Shown here: piece after piece, positions 1 to 8,307 of the stretch
Position numbering within the stretch: position 1 is the first letter of the stretch
Layout: each line of letters opens with the position of its first letter
Assembly: GCF_904848665.1 (NCBI RefSeq)
Contig: NZ_CAJHCQ010000007.1
Coordinates: 310,001 to 374,000 of the forward strand
DNA: 64,000 bases
Reading direction: 5' to 3'
DNA from: Paraburkholderia hiiakae
GTDB lineage: Bacteria; Pseudomonadota; Gammaproteobacteria; Burkholderiales; Burkholderiaceae
Notes under the pieces: model-generated
What the model was told of the DNA's origin: nothing
The model's input: only the letters and a program-made list of their open reading frames with translations
Database searches by the model: none
Translations under genes and position numbers: made by a program

Positions 1-308
1 TCCGAGACGAGGTCCTGGTGCGGCGAGAACGTGTCGTATGGCAGCGTTTCCCAGTCGGGCAGGAGGCGCACCCGCGCCTCGGGCGCGAAGAACGGGATCT
101 CCTGGGCGAGCCGCTGGGCATCCACGGCGCTTGCGCAAATCACGGCCAGCAGCGGCGGATGCGCGGTGCCGGCGCGCGCGGCCTCGCGGTAGCGGGCGAT
201 CAGGAGCGCATCGGACGAGCCGTGCGTGCCGTCGAACGCGTAGCGCTGCCCCGGCTTGACGACGGCGACGGGGGACGGAGATTGCGAGGAAGCGGCGATA
301 TCGGACAT
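1..308 (-). CDS. mfd: Transcription-repair coupling factor Mfd, N-terminal fragment
   Basis: The minus strand reads as the first 102 codons of Mfd; the gene continues beyond the left edge of the window. Mfd removes RNA polymerase stalled at DNA lesions and recruits UvrA. The visible part belongs to the N-terminal UvrB-like region that binds UvrA. Its best landmark is the segment LLPDWETLPYDTFSPHQDL near residues 82-100, which is strongly conserved in Mfd. The helicase and D7 domains lie outside the window. The ATG at 308 is the natural start because it directly precedes this family's N-terminus. The gene diverges from ispD across about 200 bp, an arrangement usual in Burkholderia relatives. 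Partial only because of the window edge; no sign of damage. Confidence 0.88.
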   Translation of the reverse strand, partial: MSDIAASSQSPSPVAVVKPGQRYAFDGTHGSSDALLIARYREAARAGTAHPPLLAVICASAVDAQRLAQEIPFFAPEARVRLLPDWETLPYDTFSPHQDLVS

Positions 309-510
309 AGGCAACAGGGTGGCCGACGCGTGTGTCGGTATGGTGGCCAGTTCAGTTCGGGCGGAATGCAACGCCAGAATATGGGGGCCGGTTTCTGGTC
401 TTCAAGAGAATTCGGCGCGGTTTGCTGACGTTTTGCAGGCGTCCGGCGTGCGGGCAAGGGACCTATTATAAAATCCGTCCTTTACTTTGACTCATGCGGC
501 TCGCGACACC

Positions 511-1239
511 GTGACTTCACGCCTCTTTGCCCTGATTCCGTGCGCCGGCACCGGCAGCCGTTCGGGCTCGGCCATGCCGAAACAATATCGCATCGTTGCC
601 GGACGCGACCTCCTGCACTATACGCTCGCCGCTTTCGACGCCTGCAACGAATTCTCGCAGACGCTGGTAGTGATTTCTCCCGACGATAACCACTTCGACG
701 CCCGGCGCTTCGGCGGCTTGCGCTTTGCCGTGCGGCGCTGCGGCGGCGCCTCGCGCCAGGCTTCGGTCTACAACGGCCTGGGTGCGCTCGCCGAATTCGG
801 CGCAACCGACGACGACTGGGTGCTCGTGCACGACGCCGCGCGTCCCGGCATCACGCCGGCGCTGATTCGCAGGCTCGTCGAGTCGCTCAAGGACGACCCT
901 GTGGGCGGCATCATGGCGCTGCCGGTGGCGGATACGCTCAAGCGCGTCGCGCCGAAGGACCCCGCGGCGCCCGGCGCGCCCGGCGTACATATCGCGCGCA
1001 CCGAATCGCGCGACGGACTCTGGCAGGCCCAGACGCCGCAGATGTTCCGCATCGGCATGCTGCGCACGGCCATCGAGCGCGCGCAGCAAGACGGTCACGA
1101 TCTCACCGACGAAGCGAGCGCGATCGAGTGGCTCGGTCACGCGCCGCGTCTCGTGCAGGGCAGCCTGCGCAACTTCAAGGTGACGTACCCCGAAGATTTC
1201 GCGCTCGCCGAGGCGATCCTCAGCCGGCCCGCAGAATAA
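511..1239 (+). CDS. ispD: 2-C-methyl-D-erythritol 4-phosphate cytidylyltransferase IspD
   Basis: IspD joins CTP to 2-C-methyl-D-erythritol 4-phosphate in the non-mevalonate (MEP) isoprenoid pathway in the cytoplasm. The CTP-binding loop PCAGTGSRSGS at residues 10-20 is followed by MPKQY, and VHDAARP sits at 107-112; both are family hallmarks. I place the start at the GTG at 511 (242 aa) because it begins MTSRLFALIPCAG, the usual N-terminus in Burkholderia. A TTG at 487 would add eight residues, and neither start has a good Shine-Dalgarno. It is followed after 34 bp by ispF, and the pair ends at the palindromic terminator at 1821, so they form an operon. Function is secure; the start is not. 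Confidence 0.93.
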   Translation: MTSRLFALIPCAGTGSRSGSAMPKQYRIVAGRDLLHYTLAAFDACNEFSQTLVVISPDDNHFDARRFGGLRFAVRRCGGASRQASVYNGLGALAEFGATDDDWVLVHDAARPGITPALIRRLVESLKDDPVGGIMALPVADTLKRVAPKDPAAPGAPGVHIARTESRDGLWQAQTPQMFRIGMLRTAIERAQQDGHDLTDEASAIEWLGHAPRLVQGSLRNFKVTYPEDFALAEAILSRPAE

Positions 1240-1273
1240 GCGCACCGCAATCCATTTACCCGGAACCCTACAC

Positions 1274-1753
1274 ATGGACATCAGAATCGGACAAGGCTAC
1301 GACGTGCACGCGCTGGTGCCCGGCCGCCCGCTCGTGCTCGGCGGCGTGACGATCCCCTACGATCGCGGCCTGCTTGGCCACTCGGACGCCGACGTGCTGC
1401 TGCACGCCATCACCGACGCACTGTTCGGCGCTGCCGCGCTCGGCGACATCGGCCGCCATTTCCCCGACACCGACAAGCAGTTCTACGGCGCCAACAGCCG
1501 TGTGCTGCTGCGCGAATGTCTGCGCCGTGTGCAGGAGGCGGGCTTCTCGCTCATGAACGTCGATACCACGGTGATCGCGCAGGCGCCCAAGCTCGCGCCG
1601 CACATCGAATCGATGCGCCAGACGATCGCCGAAGACCTGAATCTGCCGGTCGAACGCGTCAACGTGAAGGCGAAGACGAATGAAAAGCTCGGCTATCTCG
1701 GCCGCAGCGAAGGGATCGAAGCGCAGGCGGCCGTACTGCTGCTGCGCACGTGA
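1274..1753 (+). CDS. ispF: 2-C-methyl-D-erythritol 2,4-cyclodiphosphate synthase IspF
   Basis: IspF cyclises the CDP-methylerythritol phosphate intermediate with release of CMP, two steps after IspD in the MEP pathway; it acts as a trimer. The protein has the standard length of 159 aa. The metal ligands are visible as Asp10 and His12 (GYDVH) and His44 (LLHAITD), and GHSDADV and HFPDTD are typical substrate-site segments. It follows ispD by 34 bp, so the two are almost certainly cotranscribed. IspE, the enzyme between them in the pathway, is not in this window. Confidence 0.96.
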   Translation: MDIRIGQGYDVHALVPGRPLVLGGVTIPYDRGLLGHSDADVLLHAITDALFGAAALGDIGRHFPDTDKQFYGANSRVLLRECLRRVQEAGFSLMNVDTTVIAQAPKLAPHIESMRQTIAEDLNLPVERVNVKAKTNEKLGYLGRSEGIEAQAAVLLLRT

Positions 1754-1820
1754 TCTGTCATTCAACCCTTGTTTTGAAGGGCTGAACGGCGCGCGCAGGC
1801 CGCGTGCCTGCCCCCACCTT

Positions 1821-1860
1821 ACGGCGATGATTGCAACTGCAATCATCGCCGTTGCTTTTC
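1821..1860 (+). terminator. Perfect-palindrome terminator after ispDF
   Basis: A perfect 15-bp inverted repeat (ACGGCGATGATTGCA and its complement, 1821-1835 and 1838-1852) with a 2-bp centre is followed by the T-rich stretch TGCTTTTC. It lies about 70 bp past the ispF stop. The stem is unusually AT-containing for this genome. The very short loop means that in RNA the innermost pairs would open. Confidence 0.75.
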
Positions 1861-1923
1861 TTGTCGATTAATTTCCGTTTTTTTCGTCCCATACTGAACC
1901 GGTGACCGGAAGTGGGGAGGGCA

Positions 1924-3093
1924 ATGGCGGGAGTTGAAAAACGCGTGAAAGGCCTAGACGGCCTGAGGGCGATCGCAGTCGCGCTCGTGTTCCTCTCGCA
2001 CAAGGCCCACGTCGACGCGATCGATGCGGGCAAGATCGGCGTCTGGCTGTTCTTTCTGATCAGCGGCTATCTGATCATCGGCGAACTGCATCGCAATCGG
2101 GTCCGCATTGAACAGCACGGTGCTCGATCGGCTGCGCTGCTGTACGTCTTCTTCATGAAGCGCACGCTGCGCATTTTTCCCGTGTATTACCTGCTGCTGA
2201 TTGCGCTCAGCATCGCGCATGCGAGCTTCTATCAGCGTGACGTCGATCTCGGGCTCGCCTGGCATTTCGTATTCCTCTCCAATTACTGGATCGGCGTGGT
2301 GCACGATGGCTGGCCCGGCACCGTTTCGCACTTCTGGAGCCTCGCGGTCGAGCAGCAGTTCTACCTCGTCGCGCCGTTTGCGCTGCTGTTCGTGCGCGCG
2401 TCGCGCCATCTCACGCTTTGCGTGGTGGTCATCGTGGCGGCTGCGTTCGCGCATCTCGCGCTTTACGGGGAAGGGGCAATCGCGCCACTCATCTACGCGT
2501 TCTCGCCGTGGAATTTCTCCATGCTCACGCTCGGTGGCGCACTGGCGATTGGCGGCGCGCGCGTGCCGTTGCGCGCGGGGGCGTTGAGTGCAGTGTGGTT
2601 CGTCGGGGCGTGTGCGGCGATCGCCGGCTTCGCGCTGGCGCGTGCTGGTTATGCCGAGTGCGCCGACAGCGTGACGGGCACGATGATGCAGCCGGGCTTC
2701 TTCGACATCGGACTCGCACTTTCGCTCGGCGCACTGTTTCTGTGGCTCGTGCGTCGTCAGGACAGCATCCTCGTCGCGGCGCTAGAAGTGCGTCCGCTTG
2801 CGTATCTCGGCACGATCAGCTATGGCTTTTATCTGTTTCACAATTTCGTGCCGTCGCGCCTTGGCGTGGCGCCGGGGCTCTACGCGCGGCTCCATGTGCC
2901 CGATGTGGCCCAGCCCGTTCTCGCGCTCGTGCTGCAGTTCGCGCTGGCCGTGCTGCTCGCGCATCTGTCGTGGCAGGTTCTGGAAAAACGCGTGCTCGAG
3001 TGGAAGCGGCCACTCGAGACGGCGATACACAACCGCTTGCCCATGCGCGCAGCGGCGCGCCAGACGCATGATGCGCAACGGCGCGGGGCCTAG
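1924..3093 (+). CDS. Membrane acyltransferase, family 3 (OafA/YrhL-like)
   Basis: This is a polytopic inner-membrane acyltransferase of the family that O-acetylates or otherwise acylates surface sugars such as LPS or exopolysaccharide. It opens with LDGLRAIAVALVFLSH, the family's first membrane segment with its essential Arg and His, and has HFWSLAVEQQFY near residue 140, the second signature. About ten hydrophobic segments follow. The length of 389 aa fits a stand-alone AT3 domain without the SGNH extension. I chose ATG 1924 because GGGGAGGG lies immediately upstream; a GTG at 1912 would overlap that site. The stop codon shares the bases CTAG with the stop of the convergent peroxiredoxin gene. 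The acceptor cannot be read from the sequence, and no polysaccharide genes adjoin it. Confidence 0.85.
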   Translation: MAGVEKRVKGLDGLRAIAVALVFLSHKAHVDAIDAGKIGVWLFFLISGYLIIGELHRNRVRIEQHGARSAALLYVFFMKRTLRIFPVYYLLLIALSIAHASFYQRDVDLGLAWHFVFLSNYWIGVVHDGWPGTVSHFWSLAVEQQFYLVAPFALLFVRASRHLTLCVVVIVAAAFAHLALYGEGAIAPLIYAFSPWNFSMLTLGGALAIGGARVPLRAGALSAVWFVGACAAIAGFALARAGYAECADSVTGTMMQPGFFDIGLALSLGALFLWLVRRQDSILVAALEVRPLAYLGTISYGFYLFHNFVPSRLGVAPGLYARLHVPDVAQPVLALVLQFALAVLLAHLSWQVLEKRVLEWKRPLETAIHNRLPMRAAARQTHDAQRRGA

Positions 3094-3638
3094 AGCGTCT
3101 CGCCGCCGACCGCGCGGCCGTCGGGGCACAGTTCGCCGGTCTGCAGCCCGTCCAGCACGCGCAGCACTTCTTCGGCGCTGCGCCCGACGTTCAGGTTGTT
3201 CACGGTGACATGCTGGATCGTGTTGTCGGGATCGACGATGAACGTTGCGCGCAGCGCCACGCCCGCTTCCTTGTCGCGTATGCCGAGCTGATCGATGAGT
3301 TCGCCCTTTACGTCGCCGAATGAATAGTGATTGAGGCGATCGAGCGTCTTGTCTTCGCGGCGCCACGCGAGCTTCACATATTCGTTGTCGCAACTGCCGC
3401 CCATCACGACCGTTTCGCGGTCATCGAATTCCTTGATGAGCCGTGCGAACGCGATGATCTCGGTGGGGCAAACGAGCGTGAAATCCTTGGGGTAGAAGTA
3501 GATGACCTTCCACTTGTTGGCGAAGGTCTGCTCAGTGATCTCGACGAACGCCGATTCGCCGTTTTCCTCGGGATGGTTGAAGCCGGGCTTTGCGGCGGTG
3601 ACGGTGAAGGCTGCGAGTTTGTCGCCGACGGTTTTCAT
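3090..3638 (-). CDS. 2-Cys peroxiredoxin, AhpC type
   Basis: A thiol peroxidase that reduces hydrogen peroxide and organic hydroperoxides. The peroxidatic cysteine is Cys57 in KDFTLVCPTE, with the conserved Pro and Thr nearby, and the resolving cysteine is Cys171 in LCPDG close to the C-terminus; Arg in the WRR segment completes the site. At 182 aa it resembles the alkyl hydroperoxide reductase group found in Mycobacterium and Burkholderia rather than enteric AhpC paired with AhpF. No ahpD or ahpF lies nearby, so the electron donor is not shown. The start at 3638 is preceded by AGGAG on the minus strand. The gene ends convergently with the acyltransferase, the two stops overlapping. Confidence 0.92.
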   Translation of the reverse strand: MKTVGDKLAAFTVTAAKPGFNHPEENGESAFVEITEQTFANKWKVIYFYPKDFTLVCPTEIIAFARLIKEFDDRETVVMGGSCDNEYVKLAWRREDKTLDRLNHYSFGDVKGELIDQLGIRDKEAGVALRATFIVDPDNTIQHVTVNNLNVGRSAEEVLRVLDGLQTGELCPDGRAVGGETL

Positions 3639-3802
3639 GGCGGAGCTCCTCAGACGAGAGGCGGGCCGCGCGGCCCGCTTTGACGCCACGTGCGCGAGAG
3701 CGCAACGCGGCATGCCCATGAAAACGATTGTCGCAGGTGCGGCCGGCGCGTGGTGCGAGGGTGCGCCGCCGCCGGATTTCGGTCAAGCGAGGGGAGAGAG
3801 AC

Positions 3803-5152
3803 TCAGGCGCCCTTGGCGAGCGGGAACTCGATCGTCACTTCGAGGCCGGGGCCCGGCAGCCGGTTGCGCAGGCGCAGCGCGCCGCGATAGCGGCCCACGA
3901 GGCGCTGCACGATGGCCATGCCAAGTCCGGTGCCATTCGCCTGCGTGCGCGCCGTGTCGACGCGGTAGAACGGCCGCGTGACCAGCGGAAGCTGATCCTC
4001 GGGAATGCCCGGGCCTTCGTCGACCACCGAGAGCTCGACGCGCGAGTGCGAGACGCGTGTTTCGAGCATGATGTGCGGAATGCCGTCGGTTTCGCTCGCG
4101 CCGTATTTGCGTGCGTTTTCGATGAGATTGCCCACCACGCGGCGCATATCGGTATCGTCGGCCTCGATCATGGCCGAAGGCGCGAGCCGCGTGATGAGGC
4201 GCACGCCGTCTTCGCCCGCCATGCGCGCGGCCATCTCGCCGGCAATGACCGAAAGATCGACGCGCTCGGGCATGCGTTGGGTCGGGCGCGCGTAATCGAG
4301 GAAGCGGCCGATGATCATGTCCATCTGTTCGATGTCGTCGATCATCGCGTCCTTGGTCGCCTGATCGGACGGACTCATCTCCGTCTCGAGCCGCAGGCGC
4401 GCGAGCGGCGTGCGCAAATCGTGCGAGATGCCCGCGAGCATCAGCGCGCGGTCGGCCTCTAGCTGCTCGAGGTCGCGCACCATCTGGTTGAACGAGCGAT
4501 TCGTCTCGGCGGCGACACCCATGCCGCTCTCAGGCAAGGGCGCGGGAGGCTGCCCGGAGCCCAGCATCCGCGCCGACATGGCCAGCCGCGCGAATGGCCG
4601 GTTTACGAGACTCGTGATGAAGGCCGCCCCGAAGAGCGATAGCGCGAGCGCGGAGATGCCCCATCCAACCCACTGCAGGCCTGTGACGTTGTCGAGCTGG
4701 TCGCGGTCGAGTGCCACCCAGTAATCGTCGTCGTCGATCTTGAAGCTGATCCACACGCCCGGAATGTCGTTCACGGACTGCGCGATGATCGTGTCGTCGC
4801 CAAGACGCCCGCGAATGTCATGCTCGATCAGGCGATTGAGCGACTCGTCGGGCTGGAGCTTGTACTTGTCCGTGGTTTCGCGCGGGTACACACGCACGCC
4901 CTCGTTGCTCTCGAGATCCTGCAGCAGCGCGCGGCGCAGATCGGGATCGGAGTAAAGGAGCGCCGTGCGCGTGAGCTTCACGATCGCGACGAGCTGGAGC
5001 GCCACGCGCTGCGCGCGCGGCTCCCGCTCGATCACGCGAAAGCTCTGGAACCACGCGGCGAGACTCACCGCAATGAGAAGGGCGATCAGCAGGAAGGTGC
5101 GCCAAAACAGATCGCCGAACGCGAGCGTGAGCAAACGCCGGTCAATCCGCAT
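3803..5152 (-). CDS. envZ: EnvZ-type osmosensor histidine kinase
   Basis: Inner-membrane sensor kinase partnering OmpR, encoded just upstream. Membrane segments are at about 17-37 and 160-182, enclosing a periplasmic domain of about 120 residues. A HAMP linker follows, then the dimerisation/phosphoacceptor site GISHDLRTPL with His244. The ATPase domain shows the N box at 341-350 (Asn346), the G1 box DEGPGIP at 378-384 and the G2 box GTGLGMA at 407-413. All catalytic boxes are intact. At 449 aa it matches EnvZ length. I took ATG 5152 as start because MRIDRRLLTLAFGD precedes the first membrane helix and GAAGGG sits upstream. It lies 53 bp behind ompR on the same strand. Confidence 0.9.
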   Translation of the reverse strand: MRIDRRLLTLAFGDLFWRTFLLIALLIAVSLAAWFQSFRVIEREPRAQRVALQLVAIVKLTRTALLYSDPDLRRALLQDLESNEGVRVYPRETTDKYKLQPDESLNRLIEHDIRGRLGDDTIIAQSVNDIPGVWISFKIDDDDYWVALDRDQLDNVTGLQWVGWGISALALSLFGAAFITSLVNRPFARLAMSARMLGSGQPPAPLPESGMGVAAETNRSFNQMVRDLEQLEADRALMLAGISHDLRTPLARLRLETEMSPSDQATKDAMIDDIEQMDMIIGRFLDYARPTQRMPERVDLSVIAGEMAARMAGEDGVRLITRLAPSAMIEADDTDMRRVVGNLIENARKYGASETDGIPHIMLETRVSHSRVELSVVDEGPGIPEDQLPLVTRPFYRVDTARTQANGTGLGMAIVQRLVGRYRGALRLRNRLPGPGLEVTIEFPLAKGA

Positions 5153-5205
5153 GGACCCTTCCCGTTTCAACAGAGGCAGTGCAGACAACGAGACACCATT
5201 CAGGA

Positions 5206-5931
5206 TCAAGCGGCGCCGTCGGGAATGAACACGTAGCCGAGGCCCCAAACCGTTTGAATGAAACGCGGGCTGCCCGGATCGGGTTCGATGAGCTTGCGCA
5301 GGCGCGAGATCTGCACGTCGAGGCTACGGTCGAACACTTCGTATTCACGGCCGCGCGCAAGCTCCATGAGCTTTTCACGCGAGAGCGGCTGGCGCGGATG
5401 ACGCGCGAACACCTTGAGCACCGAGAATTCGCCCGTGGTGAGCGGAATTTCCTGGCCAGCCTTGGTGAGCGTGCGCGTGGCGAGATTCAACGCGAATTCG
5501 CCGAACTCGAACACTTCGGTGGTTTCCGAGGGTGCGCCCGGCAGTTCGGACGGCGCCTGGCGGCGCAGTACCGCGTGAATGCGTGCGACAAGTTCGCGCG
5601 GGTTGAAGGGCTTGGGCAGATAGTCGTCGGCGCCCATTTCGAGGCCGACGATACGGTCCACGTCCTCGCCCTTGGCGGTGAGCATGATGATGGGCGTGCG
5701 GTCGTTGCTGCCGCGCAGACGGCGGCAGATCGACAGGCCGTCTTCGCCTGGCAGCATGAGGTCGAGCACCAGCAGATCGAAGCGCTCGCGCACCCACAGC
5801 TTGTTCATGGCGGGGGCGTTTTCGGCCACATAGACGTTGAAGCCCTGCTCGCCGAGGTAGCGGCGCAGCAGGTCCCGAAGTCGGGGATCGTCGTCGACAA
5901 CGAGAATTTTGGACGGGTTTTTGGTTTCCAT
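5206..5931 (-). CDS. ompR: OmpR-family response regulator
   Basis: DNA-binding response regulator of the OmpR/EnvZ pair, which in other proteobacteria adjusts porin expression to osmolarity and pH. The receiver domain has the acidic pocket Asp13-Asp14, phosphoacceptor Asp57 in LVLDLMLPGEDG and Lys107 in DDYLPKPFNP. The winged-helix effector domain follows an interdomain linker at about 120-140 and ends with RFIQTVWGLGYVFIP. The start is either ATG 5931 (METKNPSKIL, 241 aa) or ATG 5940, three codons earlier. It is first in an ompR-envZ operon. The 240-bp upstream region is AT-rich for this genome but I could not place a convincing promoter in it. Confidence 0.92.
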   Translation of the reverse strand: METKNPSKILVVDDDPRLRDLLRRYLGEQGFNVYVAENAPAMNKLWVRERFDLLVLDLMLPGEDGLSICRRLRGSNDRTPIIMLTAKGEDVDRIVGLEMGADDYLPKPFNPRELVARIHAVLRRQAPSELPGAPSETTEVFEFGEFALNLATRTLTKAGQEIPLTTGEFSVLKVFARHPRQPLSREKLMELARGREYEVFDRSLDVQISRLRKLIEPDPGSPRFIQTVWGLGYVFIPDGAA

Positions 5932-6171
5932 GCCTGGCATCTTAGCGCGATTGGATACTGATGCGAGTTTGCACCAATTATCAGGTTACAGTCAGTTACA
6001 AAATTTACCCGTGCTGTGCCACGACGGCAAGCACTGACAGATAGACTTCTTTACGTAAAGCGGCTGTTCGGTAGATACTTCATTCGACTTTAAAATTCAT
6101 GCCCGCGCCGAGCCGGGTTTCGCACATGTATTCGAGGTAGCCGTTTGCCGCGTCAAGAAGGGAACAAAACG

Positions 6172-6507
6172 ATGGGAGGGGTCAGGCCGACAATGCGCCA
6201 CACCATGCTTGCACTGGCGCTTGCCGGTGGCGTGGCGGCTGCACTGGAGTCGGTGCCGGCCCGGGCCCAGCCCTCCGTAGACCGCCAAGAGAACTCGCAG
6301 TCCTCCGCTCGCTTTTCGGGCGACAAACAGTCAATGCGGCGCGTGCGCAGCGATCCAATTCCGCGACCAGCATCTGACATCAACCAGCGTCCCGCCGTTC
6401 CACCCGACCTCGATCAGCGTCGCCGCGACGGCCATATGACGCCCGAAGAACGGCGCCTCTTGCGTCAGCATATCGAAGACGCCGTGCGCGAACTGTACAA
6501 GCGCTGA
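6172..6507 (+). CDS. Small secreted protein of unknown function
   Basis: About 111 aa, not recognised as a known family. It begins with a basic stretch and the hydrophobic core MLALALAGGVAAAL, then ARAQ, a good signal-peptidase I site near residue 34. The mature part is polar and rich in Arg, Ser, Pro and Gln, appears disordered, and ends in a charged helix MTPEERRLLRQHIEDAVRELYKR. That type of ending occurs in small periplasmic proteins of Burkholderia. ATG 6172 has AAGGGA eight bases upstream; ATG 6193 would give a more compact signal peptide. It diverges from ompR, so a shared regulatory region is possible. That it is a gene is supported by the signal peptide and Shine-Dalgarno; its function is unknown. 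Confidence 0.7.
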   Translation: MGGVRPTMRHTMLALALAGGVAAALESVPARAQPSVDRQENSQSSARFSGDKQSMRRVRSDPIPRPASDINQRPAVPPDLDQRRRDGHMTPEERRLLRQHIEDAVRELYKR

Positions 6508-6730
6508 TACCGCTTCGTTGCGATAACGTTTACACGATTTTCTTTTCGCCCCGCGTTCACGCCTTTCTTGCGCCTTTCACGATTTTATTGGCATGGAATC
6601 GTGCATTCGTGCCGCGCAAACGCGCTGAAAAATACCGTAGCAATTGCGTCGTCAACATCCGTTTCGCCACAGCCGTTAAGCCGGTACATTCATTGATTGC
6701 GCCGGCAGTTTCGTCGTGCGCCCATTCATC

Positions 6731-8239
6731 ATGAGCGACTCCAGACGGTCGAGGCCCAACGAGCAGTCCGCCGCGGACGCGTCGGCGCCCGACAGCGGCG
6801 CAGATGGGCTGCTCGATGCCGACGACGCCCGCCATCTTCTCGTGCGCACAGGCTTCGCGCCGCGTGAGAGCGAAGTGTCGCCGTATGTGGGACTCACGCG
6901 AGAACAGGCCGTCGCGCGGCTCGTCGGCGGTGCGCGCAGCGAGGCGCTCACACCGCTGCCCGCATGGAGCGCCGAAGTGCCGCCGAGCCGGGCACAGCGT
7001 AGTGCGTGGACCCCCGAAGAACGCCAGGAAGCGCAGCGCCAGCGCAGTGCACGTTACGACGAATTGCGCGCGTGGTGGCTGCGCGAGATGCTCGTCACGC
7101 CTTCGCCGCTGACCGAGCGCATGACGCTCTTCTGGCACAACCACTTCACCTCGGGTCAGGACAAAGTTGGCGAACCGCAGTTGATGGCCGCGCAAAACGC
7201 ACTCTTGCGGCGCGACGCGCTGGGGAGTTTCGCGAGCATGCTGTCCGCCGTCGCGAAGGACCCCGCGATGCTGCTTTACCTCGATGGCGCGAGCAGTCGC
7301 AAGGGCAGGCCCAACGAGAATTTCGCACGCGAAGTGATGGAGCTGTTCACGTTGGGCGAAGGGCAGTACTCGCAGCGCGACGTTGCCGAAGCGGCGCGCG
7401 CCTATACAGGTTGGAGTCTCGACGCCGACACCCAGGCGTTCGTCTGGCGCGCCGACTTGCACGACGATGGCGAGAAGACCGTGCTTGGACGCAGCGGCAC
7501 GTTCGATGGCGATCAGGTGCTCGACATCCTGCTCGCGCAGCAGCAAACTGCCCGATATGTGTCGGGCAAGCTGTGGCGCGAGTTTATCTGCGCAACGCCC
7601 GACGAGGCGCAACTCGCAAGTGTCGCCGATCGTTTTCGGGCAAGTGGTTATGCGATCGGCGCTGCGCTTCGCGCGCTACTCGTGACCCCCGCGTTCTGGG
7701 ATGAACGCAACCGTGGCGTGCTCGTGAGTTCGCCGGTGGAATTCATCGTCGGCACGATGCGTCGGTTCGACGTGGCGTATGGCGACACGCTGCCGTTTGC
7801 GCGCCGCTCGGCTGCGCTGGGCGAGAATCTGTTTTACCCGCCGAATGTGAAGGGCTGGCCCGGCGGGGCGTCGTGGATCAATAGCTCGACACTGCTCGCG
7901 CGCAAGCAGTTCGTCGAGCAACTGCTTCGCGCGACGGAAGCAGGGCGGCCGCATGCTTCGGCCGCGCCCGCGAAGGTCGCGGCAAGCATGCCGCAAAGCG
8001 TGCAAAACACGGCGAACGCAATGCGCCGCGATGCGTTGCAAGGCGGTATGCGCTTCGATCTGGATGGCTGGCTCGCGCGCTACGGTCTCACTGCCGATGC
8101 CACGCCCGGCCTTTCAGCGCAGTTGCAAATGCAGCACGCGGTCCTGCCGCTTGCGCCTGTCGATGCGATTGCGGTCGGCAGCAGTGCGGGTTCATATCTC
8201 CAGGCACTGCTGATGGATCCGGTGTATCAGTTGAAGTGA
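6731..8239 (+). CDS. DUF1800 family protein
   Basis: A 502-aa member of the DUF1800 family, which is nearly always encoded next to a DUF1501 protein, as here. The family signature ERMTLFWHNHF is present at about residue 130, followed by RPNENFAREVMELFTLGEG, another conserved block. No biochemical activity is established for this family; proposals link the pair to secreted or surface functions. The N-terminus is polar and I see no signal peptide, in contrast to its partner, so export, if any, may depend on the partner. A GTG at 6716 would add five residues; I use ATG 6731. The gap to the DUF1501 gene is 68 bp, consistent with an operon. Confidence 0.88.
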   Translation: MSDSRRSRPNEQSAADASAPDSGADGLLDADDARHLLVRTGFAPRESEVSPYVGLTREQAVARLVGGARSEALTPLPAWSAEVPPSRAQRSAWTPEERQEAQRQRSARYDELRAWWLREMLVTPSPLTERMTLFWHNHFTSGQDKVGEPQLMAAQNALLRRDALGSFASMLSAVAKDPAMLLYLDGASSRKGRPNENFAREVMELFTLGEGQYSQRDVAEAARAYTGWSLDADTQAFVWRADLHDDGEKTVLGRSGTFDGDQVLDILLAQQQTARYVSGKLWREFICATPDEAQLASVADRFRASGYAIGAALRALLVTPAFWDERNRGVLVSSPVEFIVGTMRRFDVAYGDTLPFARRSAALGENLFYPPNVKGWPGGASWINSSTLLARKQFVEQLLRATEAGRPHASAAPAKVAASMPQSVQNTANAMRRDALQGGMRFDLDGWLARYGLTADATPGLSAQLQMQHAVLPLAPVDAIAVGSSAGSYLQALLMDPVYQLK

Positions 8240-8307
8240 AGCATGGATACGAACGGCCGAATCCCTGGCGGCAATGTGCGCCGCCGCACTGACAAGCGAG
8301 GCAAGCC

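Noticed and set aside
18..428. Plus-strand frames over the left edge
   Set aside because: They lie opposite the Mfd N-terminus, whose conserved segment fixes the coding strand.
3661..3678. Perfect GC palindrome GCGGGCCGCGCGGCCCGC as a terminator of ompR-envZ
   Set aside because: It lies upstream of the peroxiredoxin start and 125 bp beyond envZ with no T-run on the minus strand, so neither role is supported; GC palindromes of this size also arise by chance in this base composition.
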